Assembly: GCF_028747785.1 (NCBI RefSeq)
Contig: NZ_CP118158.1
Span: 1 to 64,000 of the forward strand
Reading direction: 5' to 3'
Origin: Halosimplex aquaticum
Lineage (GTDB): Archaea; Halobacteriota; Halobacteria; Halobacteriales; Haloarculaceae
DNA: 64,000 nucleotides
A program made the position numbers and the translations under genes. Each line of letters opens with the position of its first letter. Within the stretch, counting starts at the first letter, position 1. A model generated the notes under the pieces. It was not told where the DNA came from, did not search any database, and was given only the letters and a program-made list of their open reading frames with translations. This document shows positions 54,422 through 62,715 of the stretch, in pieces.

Positions 54422-56440
54422 TTATGGGTTGCGCTCGGAGGCGGTCAGGTTCGTCTCGACGAAGACGCCGTCGGGCGCGCGCTCCGGGAGATACGCCGCC
54501 TCGCCGCCGCAGGAGCGGGCGCCCCGGCAGAGTTCGACTCGCGGCGTGAGCGCGCGGACGCGTCCGTCGGACGCGTCGACCGGCAGGTCGAAGCGGTAGG
54601 TGAAGCTCCCGCCCGGGCCGTAGTCGACGAAGGCGCTCAGTCGGACCGTCTCGCGCCCCGAGACGGACAGCGTCTCGTTCGACGGCGCGCCGGGGCCGGC
54701 GAGTCGGACCGTCCCGTCGGAGAGCCGGAGTTCGACGCTCGCGGCGTCGGTCGTCCGACCGGCGACGTGGTAGGCGCTCCCCTCGTCGGTCCCGAGCCTG
54801 AACGTGACCGCGTCGGCGCCGGCGGGGACGCCGACCGTCGCGTTCATCGCGAGCGCCGACCCGGAGACGTCCGCGACCCGCTGGAGCCGCGCGGCCCGCG
54901 GTGACCCGTCGAACGGCGCCCACGGTCCCCGGTAGACGTACCGGTACAGCGTCCGGTTCGGGAAGGCGTCGGCCGTCTCGAACGGCCTGTCGCCGATCGC
55001 GTAGACGGCCCGCCCGTCGTACCCGGGGTCGTTCCGGAGCGCCTGGAACGGGTGGTTCAGCCAGTCGCCGTACGGGTCGGGCAGGAGGACGACCGAGTTC
55101 GCGGGGGGTCCGCCCTCGAAGGGCTCGTAGGCGGTCTCGTAGGTCTCGGTCACCTCCGCGTTGCGCTCGATCCGTCCCTCCGCGTTCCCGACGGTGACCG
55201 CACCCACGACGCCTGCAGTGACGAGCAGCACGGCGGCGAACCCGACGCGAGCGGCCCGCGCGTCGAACTCCGGCCTGTCGGCGAGCGCGTCGCGGACGAC
55301 CCTCGCGAGCGCGAGGGCGCCCACAGCGGCGAAGGTCGCGGTCGGGAGGAGCAGGTCGAAGTGGTAGTACGGGCCGAGCGCGGCGATCAGGCCGTCGCCG
55401 GCCCGGTCGAGGTCGCCGAGCACGTTGAAGTTCCCCCAGAAGTAGACGTTCCCGGCCGGGACCGTCAGAAACAGGCCCGCGAGAGGTGCCTGTCTGGCGC
55501 CGAGTCCGCGGCGGACCGCGACCGCGAGGCCGCCCGCCGCGAGCGCCGCGCCGACGAGGCCGCCGGCGATCCACTCGCCGAAGAACTGCCAGAGGACGCG
55601 CCCGTTGGCGCGGAGCGCGAGCGTCGGCGTGTACTCGATCCCGTGGTCGAGGATGCGCCGCTCGCCGAAACCGAGGCCGTCGAGGGGCGCGAACGCCTCG
55701 TAGGGGAAGACGATCGGCGACCCGGTCGTGACCGCGTTGTATCCCAGGGCGACCGCGACGCCGAGGAGACCGAGGGCCGCGGTCGTCGCCTGCCGCGACA
55801 GGGTCCCGCGGAAGTCGCGCCGGAGCGTCCAGAGCGCGTGTGCGACGAACGGGGACGCGAACAGGACGGCCGTATACGGCCGCGAGAAGAACGCCAGTCC
55901 GACGGCAGCGCCGGCCGCGGCAGCCCATCGGAGGTCGCCCGTCCGGTCCGCGCGCAGGTAGCAGTACGCGAAGCACAGGTTCAGGAGCGTCGTCGGGGCG
56001 TACGGCAGGAACACCGACGAGTTGAGGACGAACAGCGGGGAGGCGAGTACGAACAGGGCGGCGACGAGCGCCGTCGGGCGGTCGAAGGCCTCGCGGACGA
56101 CGCCGGCGACCAGCGCGAGGTTGCCCGCGGCGACGCCGACGAGCGCGAGGCGGTACCCCCCTGCCAGCTTCCCGAGCGCGAACATCACCGCGGGGAGGGG
56201 CGCGTACTTGGGGTAGAGGCCGCGCTCGCTCTCGACGAAGAACCAGGGGCGGAACACCCCCTCGACGGGCGGGCGCAGGAACAGTCGTCCCTCCAGCAGC
56301 ATCGCCGCCTGCTGGAGGTAGACGCCCTCGTCGTGGTTGAGCGAGTGGTACGGAAAGACCCGGTTCGCGACGAGCCAGACGACGACGGCGCCCAGCAGGG
56401 CGACGGCGGCCGTGCCGACGGTCGCTGTGCGCCGGCGCAT
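54422..56440 (-). CDS. GT39/ArnT-like membrane glycosyltransferase
   Basis: 672 residues: about 12 membrane helices in the first 420 and a beta-rich extracellular C-terminal domain. First loop YHSLNHDEGVYLQQAAMLLE has the Asp-Glu pair that marks GT-C enzymes of the PMT/ArnT group, using a polyprenyl-phosphate sugar donor. With the adjacent GT2 (a polyprenyl-phosphate sugar synthase type) it may form a surface-glycosylation pair. Begins 1 bp after the ABC ATPase stop, so likely in the iron-transporter transcript by read-through. Intact. Confidence 0.75.
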   Translation of the reverse strand: MRRRTATVGTAAVALLGAVVVWLVANRVFPYHSLNHDEGVYLQQAAMLLEGRLFLRPPVEGVFRPWFFVESERGLYPKYAPLPAVMFALGKLAGGYRLALVGVAAGNLALVAGVVREAFDRPTALVAALFVLASPLFVLNSSVFLPYAPTTLLNLCFAYCYLRADRTGDLRWAAAAGAAVGLAFFSRPYTAVLFASPFVAHALWTLRRDFRGTLSRQATTAALGLLGVAVALGYNAVTTGSPIVFPYEAFAPLDGLGFGERRILDHGIEYTPTLALRANGRVLWQFFGEWIAGGLVGAALAAGGLAVAVRRGLGARQAPLAGLFLTVPAGNVYFWGNFNVLGDLDRAGDGLIAALGPYYHFDLLLPTATFAAVGALALARVVRDALADRPEFDARAARVGFAAVLLVTAGVVGAVTVGNAEGRIERNAEVTETYETAYEPFEGGPPANSVVLLPDPYGDWLNHPFQALRNDPGYDGRAVYAIGDRPFETADAFPNRTLYRYVYRGPWAPFDGSPRAARLQRVADVSGSALAMNATVGVPAGADAVTFRLGTDEGSAYHVAGRTTDAASVELRLSDGTVRLAGPGAPSNETLSVSGRETVRLSAFVDYGPGGSFTYRFDLPVDASDGRVRALTPRVELCRGARSCGGEAAYLPERAPDGVFVETNLTASERNP

Positions 56441-56441
56441 C

Positions 56442-57608
56442 TCACTCCGCGGGGAACCAGGCCAGCGGGTGGTCGACGCGGAGGTCGACCCTGACGCGCC
56501 GGTCGAGCGCGAGGTCGTCCGCGTGGTTGTGCTCGCAGTACACCACGTCGCCGCCGTCGAGTTCGACCTGGTAGACGAACGACGGCCCCGTGTACCGTCG
56601 GTGGACGATCTCGCCGTTGCCCGAATCCGTGTCGCCGTCGGCGCCCGAACTCGCGTCGCGGTCGGCCGGATCCGCGTCGGCGGGCGTCGCCACGAGGTCG
56701 TCCGGCCGGACCATCACGTCGATGGTCGCGCCGTCGTACTCCGGGCCGAGGCCCTCGATGACGTCGGCGGGGAGCGTCCCGAGGTCGGTCTCGACCGCGC
56801 CGGAGGCGAGTTCGCCCGAGACGAAGCCGGCCCGGCCGAGGAACTCCGCGACGAAGCGCGATTCGGGCTGTTCGAAGACGACCTCGGGCCGGCCGACCTG
56901 CTCGACGCCGCCGTCGTGGACGACCGCCACGCGGTCGCTGATCGAGAGGGCCTCCTCCTGGTCGTGCGTGACCGAGACGGCCGTCACGCCCGTCTCCTTG
57001 ATGATGTCCCGGACCTCCTCGCGCATCTCCGTCCGCAGGCTCACGTCGAGATTCGAGAACGGCTCGTCGAGCAGGAGGACGTCCGGCTCGGGCGCCAGCG
57101 AGCGGGCGAGCGCGACGCGCTGGCGCTGGCCGCCCGAGAGGTCGTCGGGGCTGTGCTCGCCGTACGACGGGAGGTTCACCAGGGCGAGCAGTTCCTCGAC
57201 ACGGGCTTCGCGCTCGTCGGCAGGCCAGTGTTCGATGCCGAAGGCGACGTTCTCCGCGACGGTGAGGTGCGGGAACAGCGCGAACGACTGGAAGACGAGG
57301 CCGACGTCCCGCTCGTCCGGCGCGACGAAGGTCTCGGGACCGGCGACCGCCTCGCCGTCGACGCGGATCGACCCACTGTCTGGCCGGTCGAGGCCGGCCA
57401 GCAGTCGAAGCGTTGTGGTCTTCCCGCAGCCCGACGGACCGAGCAGGGTGAGCAACTCCCCCTCGTAGACCGAGAGCGAGAGGTCGTCGACCGCCCGCTC
57501 GGCGCCGAACGCGCGCGTCACGCCGTCGAGTTCGAGCACGGGGTCGCCGCGCTCGCGGTCGGGCTCGACGCGTTCGTTCGCCGCCGATGGGACAGTGCGT
57601 TCGATCAT
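56442..57608 (-). CDS. ABC transporter ATP-binding protein (iron/FbpC type)
   Basis: 388 residues. Walker A GPSGCGKT 57-64, Q-loop VFQSFALFPHLTV, signature LSGGQRQRVALARSLAPEPD (157-), Walker B LLLDEPFSNLD 178-188, H-loop SVTHDQEEAL. The C-terminal TOBE-like domain has a Asp/Gly-rich insertion (about residues 310-330). FbpC type ATPase for ferric-iron or a similar cation/oxyanion import. About 20 bp downstream of the permease stop. Confidence 0.92.
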   Translation of the reverse strand: MIERTVPSAANERVEPDRERGDPVLELDGVTRAFGAERAVDDLSLSVYEGELLTLLGPSGCGKTTTLRLLAGLDRPDSGSIRVDGEAVAGPETFVAPDERDVGLVFQSFALFPHLTVAENVAFGIEHWPADEREARVEELLALVNLPSYGEHSPDDLSGGQRQRVALARSLAPEPDVLLLDEPFSNLDVSLRTEMREEVRDIIKETGVTAVSVTHDQEEALSISDRVAVVHDGGVEQVGRPEVVFEQPESRFVAEFLGRAGFVSGELASGAVETDLGTLPADVIEGLGPEYDGATIDVMVRPDDLVATPADADPADRDASSGADGDTDSGNGEIVHRRYTGPSFVYQVELDGGDVVYCEHNHADDLALDRRVRVDLRVDHPLAWFPAE

Positions 57609-57628
57609 CGTCGGGGGAATCTAGCCGA

Positions 57629-59233
57629 TTAGTTGTCTTCCTGTGCCAAAAGCACCGCCATCGAGAGCCCGGAGACGAGGACGAGCACGAACGCCGGGAT
57701 CGCCGCCTGCCCGTACATGCCCGCCTCCTCGGCGCGCCAGATGAACGTCACCAGCGTGTCGAACCCGAGCGGCCGCAGCAGCAGCGTCGCCGGCAGCTCC
57801 TTCATCGACGTGAGGAAGACGAGCGCGGCGCCCGTCACGATCCCGGGGAGGATGAGCGGCAGCGTCACGGCCCGGAAGGCCCCGGCCCGCGACCGGCCGA
57901 GCGTCCGCGCCGCCTCGACGAGGCGCCCGTCGACCTGCATCGTCGACGTCCGGATGGAGCCGATGGCCTGGGGCATGAAGCGGACGACGTAGGCGAACAC
58001 GAGCAGCGGGATCGACTTGTACAGCAGTTCGGGCGCGACGTCGAGGCTGAAGCTCACCAGCGCGATGGCGAGCACGATGCCCGGCGTCGCGTACCCGACG
58101 TACGGCGCTCTGGCGACCAGCGAGGCGAACCGCGAGTCGGCGGTGGCCGCCCGGATCGCGATGGGGAGCGCGACCAGTATCGACGCGCCCGCCGCGAGCA
58201 GGGAGACCTTCACCGAGTTCCAGCCGTACGACCACGAGAACGTCAGCTGGGCGAACTCGTACCCGGGGCCGCCGCGGACCAGCCACAGGCCGAAGATCCC
58301 GATGGGGAGCACCAGCGCGAGCACGGCGACCAGCGCCGGGAAGGCCATCGCGGGAAAGCGCCACAGCCCGAGATCGAGTTCGGCGGCGCCGCGGTTGCCC
58401 CGGCTGGCGTACGCGCCCGAGTCGTCGGCGCCGATCCGCGACTCGGCCGCCAGGACGACGCCGGTCACGGCCAGCAGTTGCAGCGAGAGCAACGCGGCGT
58501 ACCCGCCCATGTGGGCGTTGTGGCGGCTGTAGATGAACTGCGTGAACACCTCGAGGTTCATGAAGTTCGGCGTCCCGAAGTCCGCGAGCGCGTACAGCGC
58601 GACCAGCAGCGCGCCGGCGGCGACGCCGGGGAGGATCTGCGGGAGCGTCACCCGGCGGAACGCCGCCAGTCTGCCGCAGTTGAGCGTCCGCGCGGCCTCG
58701 ACGAGCGACGCGTCGAGCGAGAGCAGCGAGGCGCGCGTCGTGAGGAAGACGTAGGGATACGTGTACAGCGTCAGCACGACGGCGGCGCCGGCGAACCCCT
58801 CGACCGTCGGGAGCGGGACGCCGAGCGCCTCCGAGAGCGGACCGGTCGGCCCGAACGCCGAGATGACCGCGAAGGCGCCGAGGTAGCTCGGGACCGCCAG
58901 CGGCAACGCGACGAGGACCGTCCAGAAGCGCCTGAACGGGATCGCCGCCTGCACGGTGAGGACAGCGAGCGGCACGCCCACGAGGACGCTGGCACCGGTC
59001 ACGACGGTCACGAGCGCGACGCTGCGGCCGAGGACGGCGAGCGTCTCCGAGTCGAGCGTGAGTTCGAGCGCGCGCCAGCCGAGGCCCGCGGCGTCGAGGA
59101 CGAGCCAGCCGAGCGGAAGCAGGAGCGTGACGACGATCGCGAGCGCGAGCGCGGCGTAGCCGCTGTCGACCGCACCTGCGCCCAGGCGGGTCGACCGCTG
59201 GATCCGGGACCCGCCGCGCTCGCGATTGCGCAT
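57629..59233 (-). CDS. ABC transporter permease (iron/FbpB type)
   Basis: 534 residues, two fused BPD-transport permease modules, about 12 membrane helices. Each half has the EAA loop: DASLVEAARTLNCGRLAAFR ... LPQILPG and DGRLVEAARTLGRSRAGAFR ... LPLILPG. This double-length form is that of FbpB-type ferric-iron permeases. Three bp separate its start from the binding-protein stop. Confidence 0.92.
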   Translation of the reverse strand: MRNRERGGSRIQRSTRLGAGAVDSGYAALALAIVVTLLLPLGWLVLDAAGLGWRALELTLDSETLAVLGRSVALVTVVTGASVLVGVPLAVLTVQAAIPFRRFWTVLVALPLAVPSYLGAFAVISAFGPTGPLSEALGVPLPTVEGFAGAAVVLTLYTYPYVFLTTRASLLSLDASLVEAARTLNCGRLAAFRRVTLPQILPGVAAGALLVALYALADFGTPNFMNLEVFTQFIYSRHNAHMGGYAALLSLQLLAVTGVVLAAESRIGADDSGAYASRGNRGAAELDLGLWRFPAMAFPALVAVLALVLPIGIFGLWLVRGGPGYEFAQLTFSWSYGWNSVKVSLLAAGASILVALPIAIRAATADSRFASLVARAPYVGYATPGIVLAIALVSFSLDVAPELLYKSIPLLVFAYVVRFMPQAIGSIRTSTMQVDGRLVEAARTLGRSRAGAFRAVTLPLILPGIVTGAALVFLTSMKELPATLLLRPLGFDTLVTFIWRAEEAGMYGQAAIPAFVLVLVSGLSMAVLLAQEDN

Positions 59234-59236
59234 CGG

Positions 59237-60454
59237 TTACAGGACGTCCGCCTCCCGCATGAGCTGGAGGGTCGGTTCGAGGTCGGCCAGTTTCGCGAGG
59301 TCGAGGTCCGGCGGGCTGAGCTCGTCGACCGTCGGCAGGCCGCCGACGGGCTCGACGCCCGGGATCATCGGGTAGGCGAAGCTCACCGTCGCGAAGAACT
59401 CCTGGGCCTCCGCCGAGAGGAGGTGACGCACGAAGTTCGCGGCCAGATCCGCCTTGGGGGTGCCCTTGACGGTCAGCGCGCCCGCGACGTTGACGAGCGC
59501 GCCGGCGTCGCCCTCCGTGAACGCCAGATCGATAGGCGCGTCGGGGCGCTGGTTCTTGACGCGCATCGCGTAGTAGTGGTTCGCGAAGCCGGCGTCGATC
59601 GCCCCGTCGGCGACCTGCTGGGAAACGACGTACTCGTTACCGAAGCGCTCGATACCGGCGTCTTGCATGTCCGTGAGCCACTGTTTCGTGGCCTCTTTCC
59701 CCTCGGTGAGCCGCATCGCGGTGACGAACGACTTGAACGCGCCGTAGGTCGGCGCCCAGCCCATCGAGTCCTGGAGCGCGTCCGCGTTCGGGAACTCCGC
59801 GACCTTCGACGGGACGTCGCTGGCGCTCAGCTTGTCGGTGTTGTACGGGACGGCCCGCGCCCGGCCGGCGACGCCGACCCAGGCGTTGTCCGACCCGCGG
59901 AAGCCCGACGGGACGGGGTCGACCGCCTCGTCCGGGAGCGGGTCGTAGGCGCCCTCGTTGGCGACGTAGCCGAGCGAACTGGCGTCGATGGACCAGAAGA
60001 CGTCGGCCTGGGGCGACCCGGCGTTGACCTCGTCGACGATGGTCTGAGCGAGCGAGGCCGACCCCGCGTCGGAGGAGAAGACGGTGAAGTCGGGGTAGAT
60101 CTCCTGGAGCATCTCGACGAACTGGTAGTAGATACCGCCCTCGCCGCCGCCGATGTAGAGGTTGAGTTCGCCCGAGAGGTCCGGCAGGTCCTGGATCGAC
60201 GTGCCCTCGGGTGCGGGCCGCCCGGAGGCGAGCGTCCCCGACCCGCGGAACTCCGTGAGCGAGGGGATCTCGACGCTCCCGACCTGGTCCGTCCCGCCGG
60301 TGCCGTCACCGCCGTCACTGCCCTCGTCCCCGTCGCCCGCGTCGGTGTCCGTTCCCGAACCCGGGGCGCCCTGACAGCCCGCCACGCCGACTGCGGTCCC
60401 GGCCGCGAGAGTCTTCAGCAGTCGACGCCGCCCGTACCGCGCGTGCTCCGTCAT
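59237..60454 (-). CDS. iron ABC transporter substrate-binding lipoprotein
   Basis: 405 residues. Twin-arginine signal RYGRRRLLKTLAAGTAVGVA with lipobox Cys (AGCQG), an acidic/Gly linker, and a class II solute-binding fold (LNLYIGGGEGGIYYQFVEML, VPYNTDKLSASDVPSKVAEF). The order binding protein-permease-ATPase and the iron box before the gene identify the cargo as iron, probably ferric or a Fe-chelate. First gene of the transporter operon. Confidence 0.9.
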   Translation of the reverse strand: MTEHARYGRRRLLKTLAAGTAVGVAGCQGAPGSGTDTDAGDGDEGSDGGDGTGGTDQVGSVEIPSLTEFRGSGTLASGRPAPEGTSIQDLPDLSGELNLYIGGGEGGIYYQFVEMLQEIYPDFTVFSSDAGSASLAQTIVDEVNAGSPQADVFWSIDASSLGYVANEGAYDPLPDEAVDPVPSGFRGSDNAWVGVAGRARAVPYNTDKLSASDVPSKVAEFPNADALQDSMGWAPTYGAFKSFVTAMRLTEGKEATKQWLTDMQDAGIERFGNEYVVSQQVADGAIDAGFANHYYAMRVKNQRPDAPIDLAFTEGDAGALVNVAGALTVKGTPKADLAANFVRHLLSAEAQEFFATVSFAYPMIPGVEPVGGLPTVDELSPPDLDLAKLADLEPTLQLMREADVL

Positions 60455-60458
60455 GTGT

Positions 60459-60474
60459 TTTAGGCTACCCTAAA
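60459..60474 (-). promoter_or_regulatory. DtxR-type iron box before the iron-transporter operon
   Basis: TTTAGG-CTAC-CCTAAA, a perfect 6+6 palindrome with a 4-bp centre, lying 5-20 bp upstream of the ATG, between a TTTTTGT TATA-like box and the start. It matches the TTAGG...CCTAA core of DtxR/IdeR/Idr-type operators. In this position bound repressor would cover the transcription start, giving iron repression. Confidence 0.82.
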
Positions 60475-60504
60475 GAAACAAAAACCTCCCGATATCGAGC
60501 GGAT

Positions 60505-61665
60505 TCAGTCGTCGGTCGCGGCGACGCTCCGCTCGGCCTCCGGCGCGTCGAGCGCGTCGAGACAGGCGAGCCAGTCGCGCATGTGCTCGCCGACGTAGTT
60601 GAGGAACTCGCCGTTCTCGTAGTCGAACTCCCCGTCGGCGAGCGCGTCCGCGATGGCCGCGAAGACGCCGGCGAAGCCGTCGGCGCCCCCGCCGACGCCG
60701 TCCGCGACCTCCCAGACGTGCTCGTTGAGTTCCAGGCCGGGGACCTCGTTGGTGAGGTCGCCGAACGTCGAGCGCGGCGCCTTGTTGTGCTCGCACAGCG
60801 GCGCGCCGTTATATATCTGCTTTCCGAGCACGTCGCAGGCGCGCTTGAGGAAGACCCCGCTCCAGATGTCGTCGAAGCGGCCCACGTCCCACGGGTTGTC
60901 GTCCATCGGGAGCTGGTAGAACGCGGGGATCACCTCGCGCCGGAAGGCCAGATTCATCGAGCACACGGTGAGGTAGTCGCCCGCGGCGGCCACGAAGTCC
61001 TCCCCGTAGTCGTCGGCCGTGAGGCGGGTCTGGGCCTGGCCCTGGAGGTCGCCGTCCATGAGGATCCGGACGGCGTCGAGGTCGGGTACGTTCGTCCACA
61101 GCCCCTGCGACGCGACCACGTCGTCGACTTCCGTCGTTCGGGTCTCGACGGTCTCGCCCATCGCGCTGTAGGGGTAGCCGCGCGGGTAGAGTTCGTGGTC
61201 GTCGACGTTCTGGTAGAGGACGTTCACCCAGCGCTCGTCCGAGGAGACCTCGGTGATCTCCCCCTCGAACGCGAGGTTGTCGAGGTGGCGCCCGAAGAAG
61301 TCGTACTCGTCGTGTGGCAGCGTGTCGTCGTCGATGAAGACGCCGTACTCGTAGTCGCCGGCCCACATGTACAGCAGGCCGAAACTCGTCTCGGCGTGGC
61401 TCGCAGCGGGGACGACGTGCTCGTACTCCGCCACGCCGTGGTCGCGGTACCACTGCTCGCGGCGGGACCCGTCGAACACCTCGCCGGAGAGTCCCTCGTC
61501 GTCGAGCATGTCCCGCATCGCCTCCGTCTCGCAGAAGTCCTCGGTGACGAGAACGACGTACAGCCGGTCGAGGTCGAATCCGTGTTCGCGCGCGTTCTCG
61601 GCGTAGGCCCTGACGCACTCGTATTCGCGTATCGTCGGCACCACGACGCAGATGTCCCCTGTCAT
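60505..61665 (-). CDS. GT75/RGP-like (alpha-1,4-glucan-protein synthase / UDP-arabinopyranose mutase family) protein
   Basis: 386 residues without a signal or membrane helix. GT-A-like start ICVVVPTIREYECVRAYAEN, a DxD-type motif YGVFIDDDTLPHDEYDFFGR, and PMDDNPWDVGRFDDIWSGVF resemble the reversibly glycosylated polypeptide family. It precedes the iron-transporter genes on the same strand and has its own iron box. Role unknown; an iron-responsive change of surface glycans or a siderophore-sugar step are conceivable. Confidence 0.72.
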   Translation of the reverse strand: MTGDICVVVPTIREYECVRAYAENAREHGFDLDRLYVVLVTEDFCETEAMRDMLDDEGLSGEVFDGSRREQWYRDHGVAEYEHVVPAASHAETSFGLLYMWAGDYEYGVFIDDDTLPHDEYDFFGRHLDNLAFEGEITEVSSDERWVNVLYQNVDDHELYPRGYPYSAMGETVETRTTEVDDVVASQGLWTNVPDLDAVRILMDGDLQGQAQTRLTADDYGEDFVAAAGDYLTVCSMNLAFRREVIPAFYQLPMDDNPWDVGRFDDIWSGVFLKRACDVLGKQIYNGAPLCEHNKAPRSTFGDLTNEVPGLELNEHVWEVADGVGGGADGFAGVFAAIADALADGEFDYENGEFLNYVGEHMRDWLACLDALDAPEAERSVAATDD

Positions 61666-61970
61666 CGGTCTCGTACTGTCACTTGTTTAGGTCGCCCTAA
61701 AGAGCCTGTCGTTGTCGGTTCCCCGCCGTCCCGCGGCGGTCTCCGCTCCCGTAATTACCTACGAAGGCACCGAAACATGTCCGGGAACCGTCGTCAGTTC
61801 CCGGATCGGGAAGGACGCGCCCGCACTCAGCGTCCCAGTTCACGTACGGGTACCTCGGCGCCTGGAGAGGACGCGTAGCTTATGAAAAGTAATTAAGGGG
61901 AACTATTATCCCGTTTCCGGGGGCCACTGTAGAACATGAGAACGCACCGACGCGAGGGGGGGTGTTCCCC
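61666..61970. other. Divergent spacer between the RGP-like and PhaB-like genes
   Basis: No gene. The left part holds the iron box for the minus-strand gene; around 61880-61915 an AT-rich stretch (AAAAGTAATTAAGG) is a probable promoter for the plus-strand PhaB-like gene, with a leader of some 60 nt. Nothing else recognisable. Confidence 0.55.
61686..61701 (-). promoter_or_regulatory. DtxR-type iron box before the RGP-like gene
   Basis: TTTAGG-TCGC-CCTAAA on the plus strand: same half-sites and spacing as the box before the binding-protein gene, with a different centre. It sits 21-36 bp upstream of the ATG, overlapping the expected TATA/BRE zone, so a bound regulator would block promoter recognition. 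Confidence 0.8.
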
Positions 61971-62714
61971 ATGAATCTGGACGGCCAGACCTGTCTCGTC
62001 ACGGGGAGTTCCCGGGGTATCGGGAAGGGCATCGCGGAGGACCTCGCGGACCGCGGCGCCGACGTGGTGGTCAACTACCGCTCGTCGGCGGCGGAGGCGG
62101 AGGCCGTCGTCGAGTCCATCGAGGACGACGGCGGCACGGCGGTCGCCGCCCAGGCGGACGTGTCGGACTTCGACGACGTGCAGGCGATGGGCGAGGAGAT
62201 CCACGACGCGTTCGGCTCGCTCGACGTGCTCGTCAACAACGCCGGGATCACCGTCGACAAGAAGTTCGAGAACATGAGCCGCGACGACTGGGAGGCCGTC
62301 ATCGACGTCAACCTCGGCGGCGTCTACAACTGCACGAAGACCTTCTTCGACGACATCAAGCAGTCGCGCCACGGCCGGCTCATCAACATCTCGTCGGTCG
62401 TCGGCCAGCAGGGCAACTACGGCCAGGCCAACTACGCGACGACGAAGTCGGGCCTGTTCGGGTTCACGCGGACGCTCGCGCTGGAGATGGCCTCCTCGGG
62501 ATCGACGGCCAACTGCATCGCGCCGGGGTTCGTCGCGACCGACATGCTGGACGAAGTGCCCGAGCGCGTCCAGGAGAAGATCCTGCGGGACATCCCGCTC
62601 AACCGCTTCGCGACCGTCGAGGACATCTGCGGGATCGTCTCGTTCGTCGCCAGCGAGGAGTCGAGTTATATGACAGGGCAGGTTATCGGCGTCAACGGCG
62701 GCATGGAGTGGTGA
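61971..62714 (+). CDS. acetoacetyl-CoA / 3-oxoacyl reductase (PhaB/FabG-like SDR)
   Basis: 247-residue SDR: cofactor loop [27 protein letters not shown], catalytic Ser in [11 protein letters not shown], and Tyr-x-x-x-Lys in [10 protein letters not shown]. Haloarchaeal PhaB enzymes begin with the same [16 protein letters not shown]. Likely makes 3-hydroxybutyryl-CoA for PHB, or a 3-hydroxyacyl intermediate. Start is ATG at MNLDGQ; one base separates its stop from the carboxylase start, implying an operon. Confidence 0.88.
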   Translation: MNLDGQTCLVTGSSRGIGKGIAEDLADRGADVVVNYRSSAAEAEAVVESIEDDGGTAVAAQADVSDFDDVQAMGEEIHDAFGSLDVLVNNAGITVDKKFENMSRDDWEAVIDVNLGGVYNCTKTFFDDIKQSRHGRLINISSVVGQQGNYGQANYATTKSGLFGFTRTLALEMASSGSTANCIAPGFVATDMLDEVPERVQEKILRDIPLNRFATVEDICGIVSFVASEESSYMTGQVIGVNGGMEW

Positions 62715-62715
62715 G

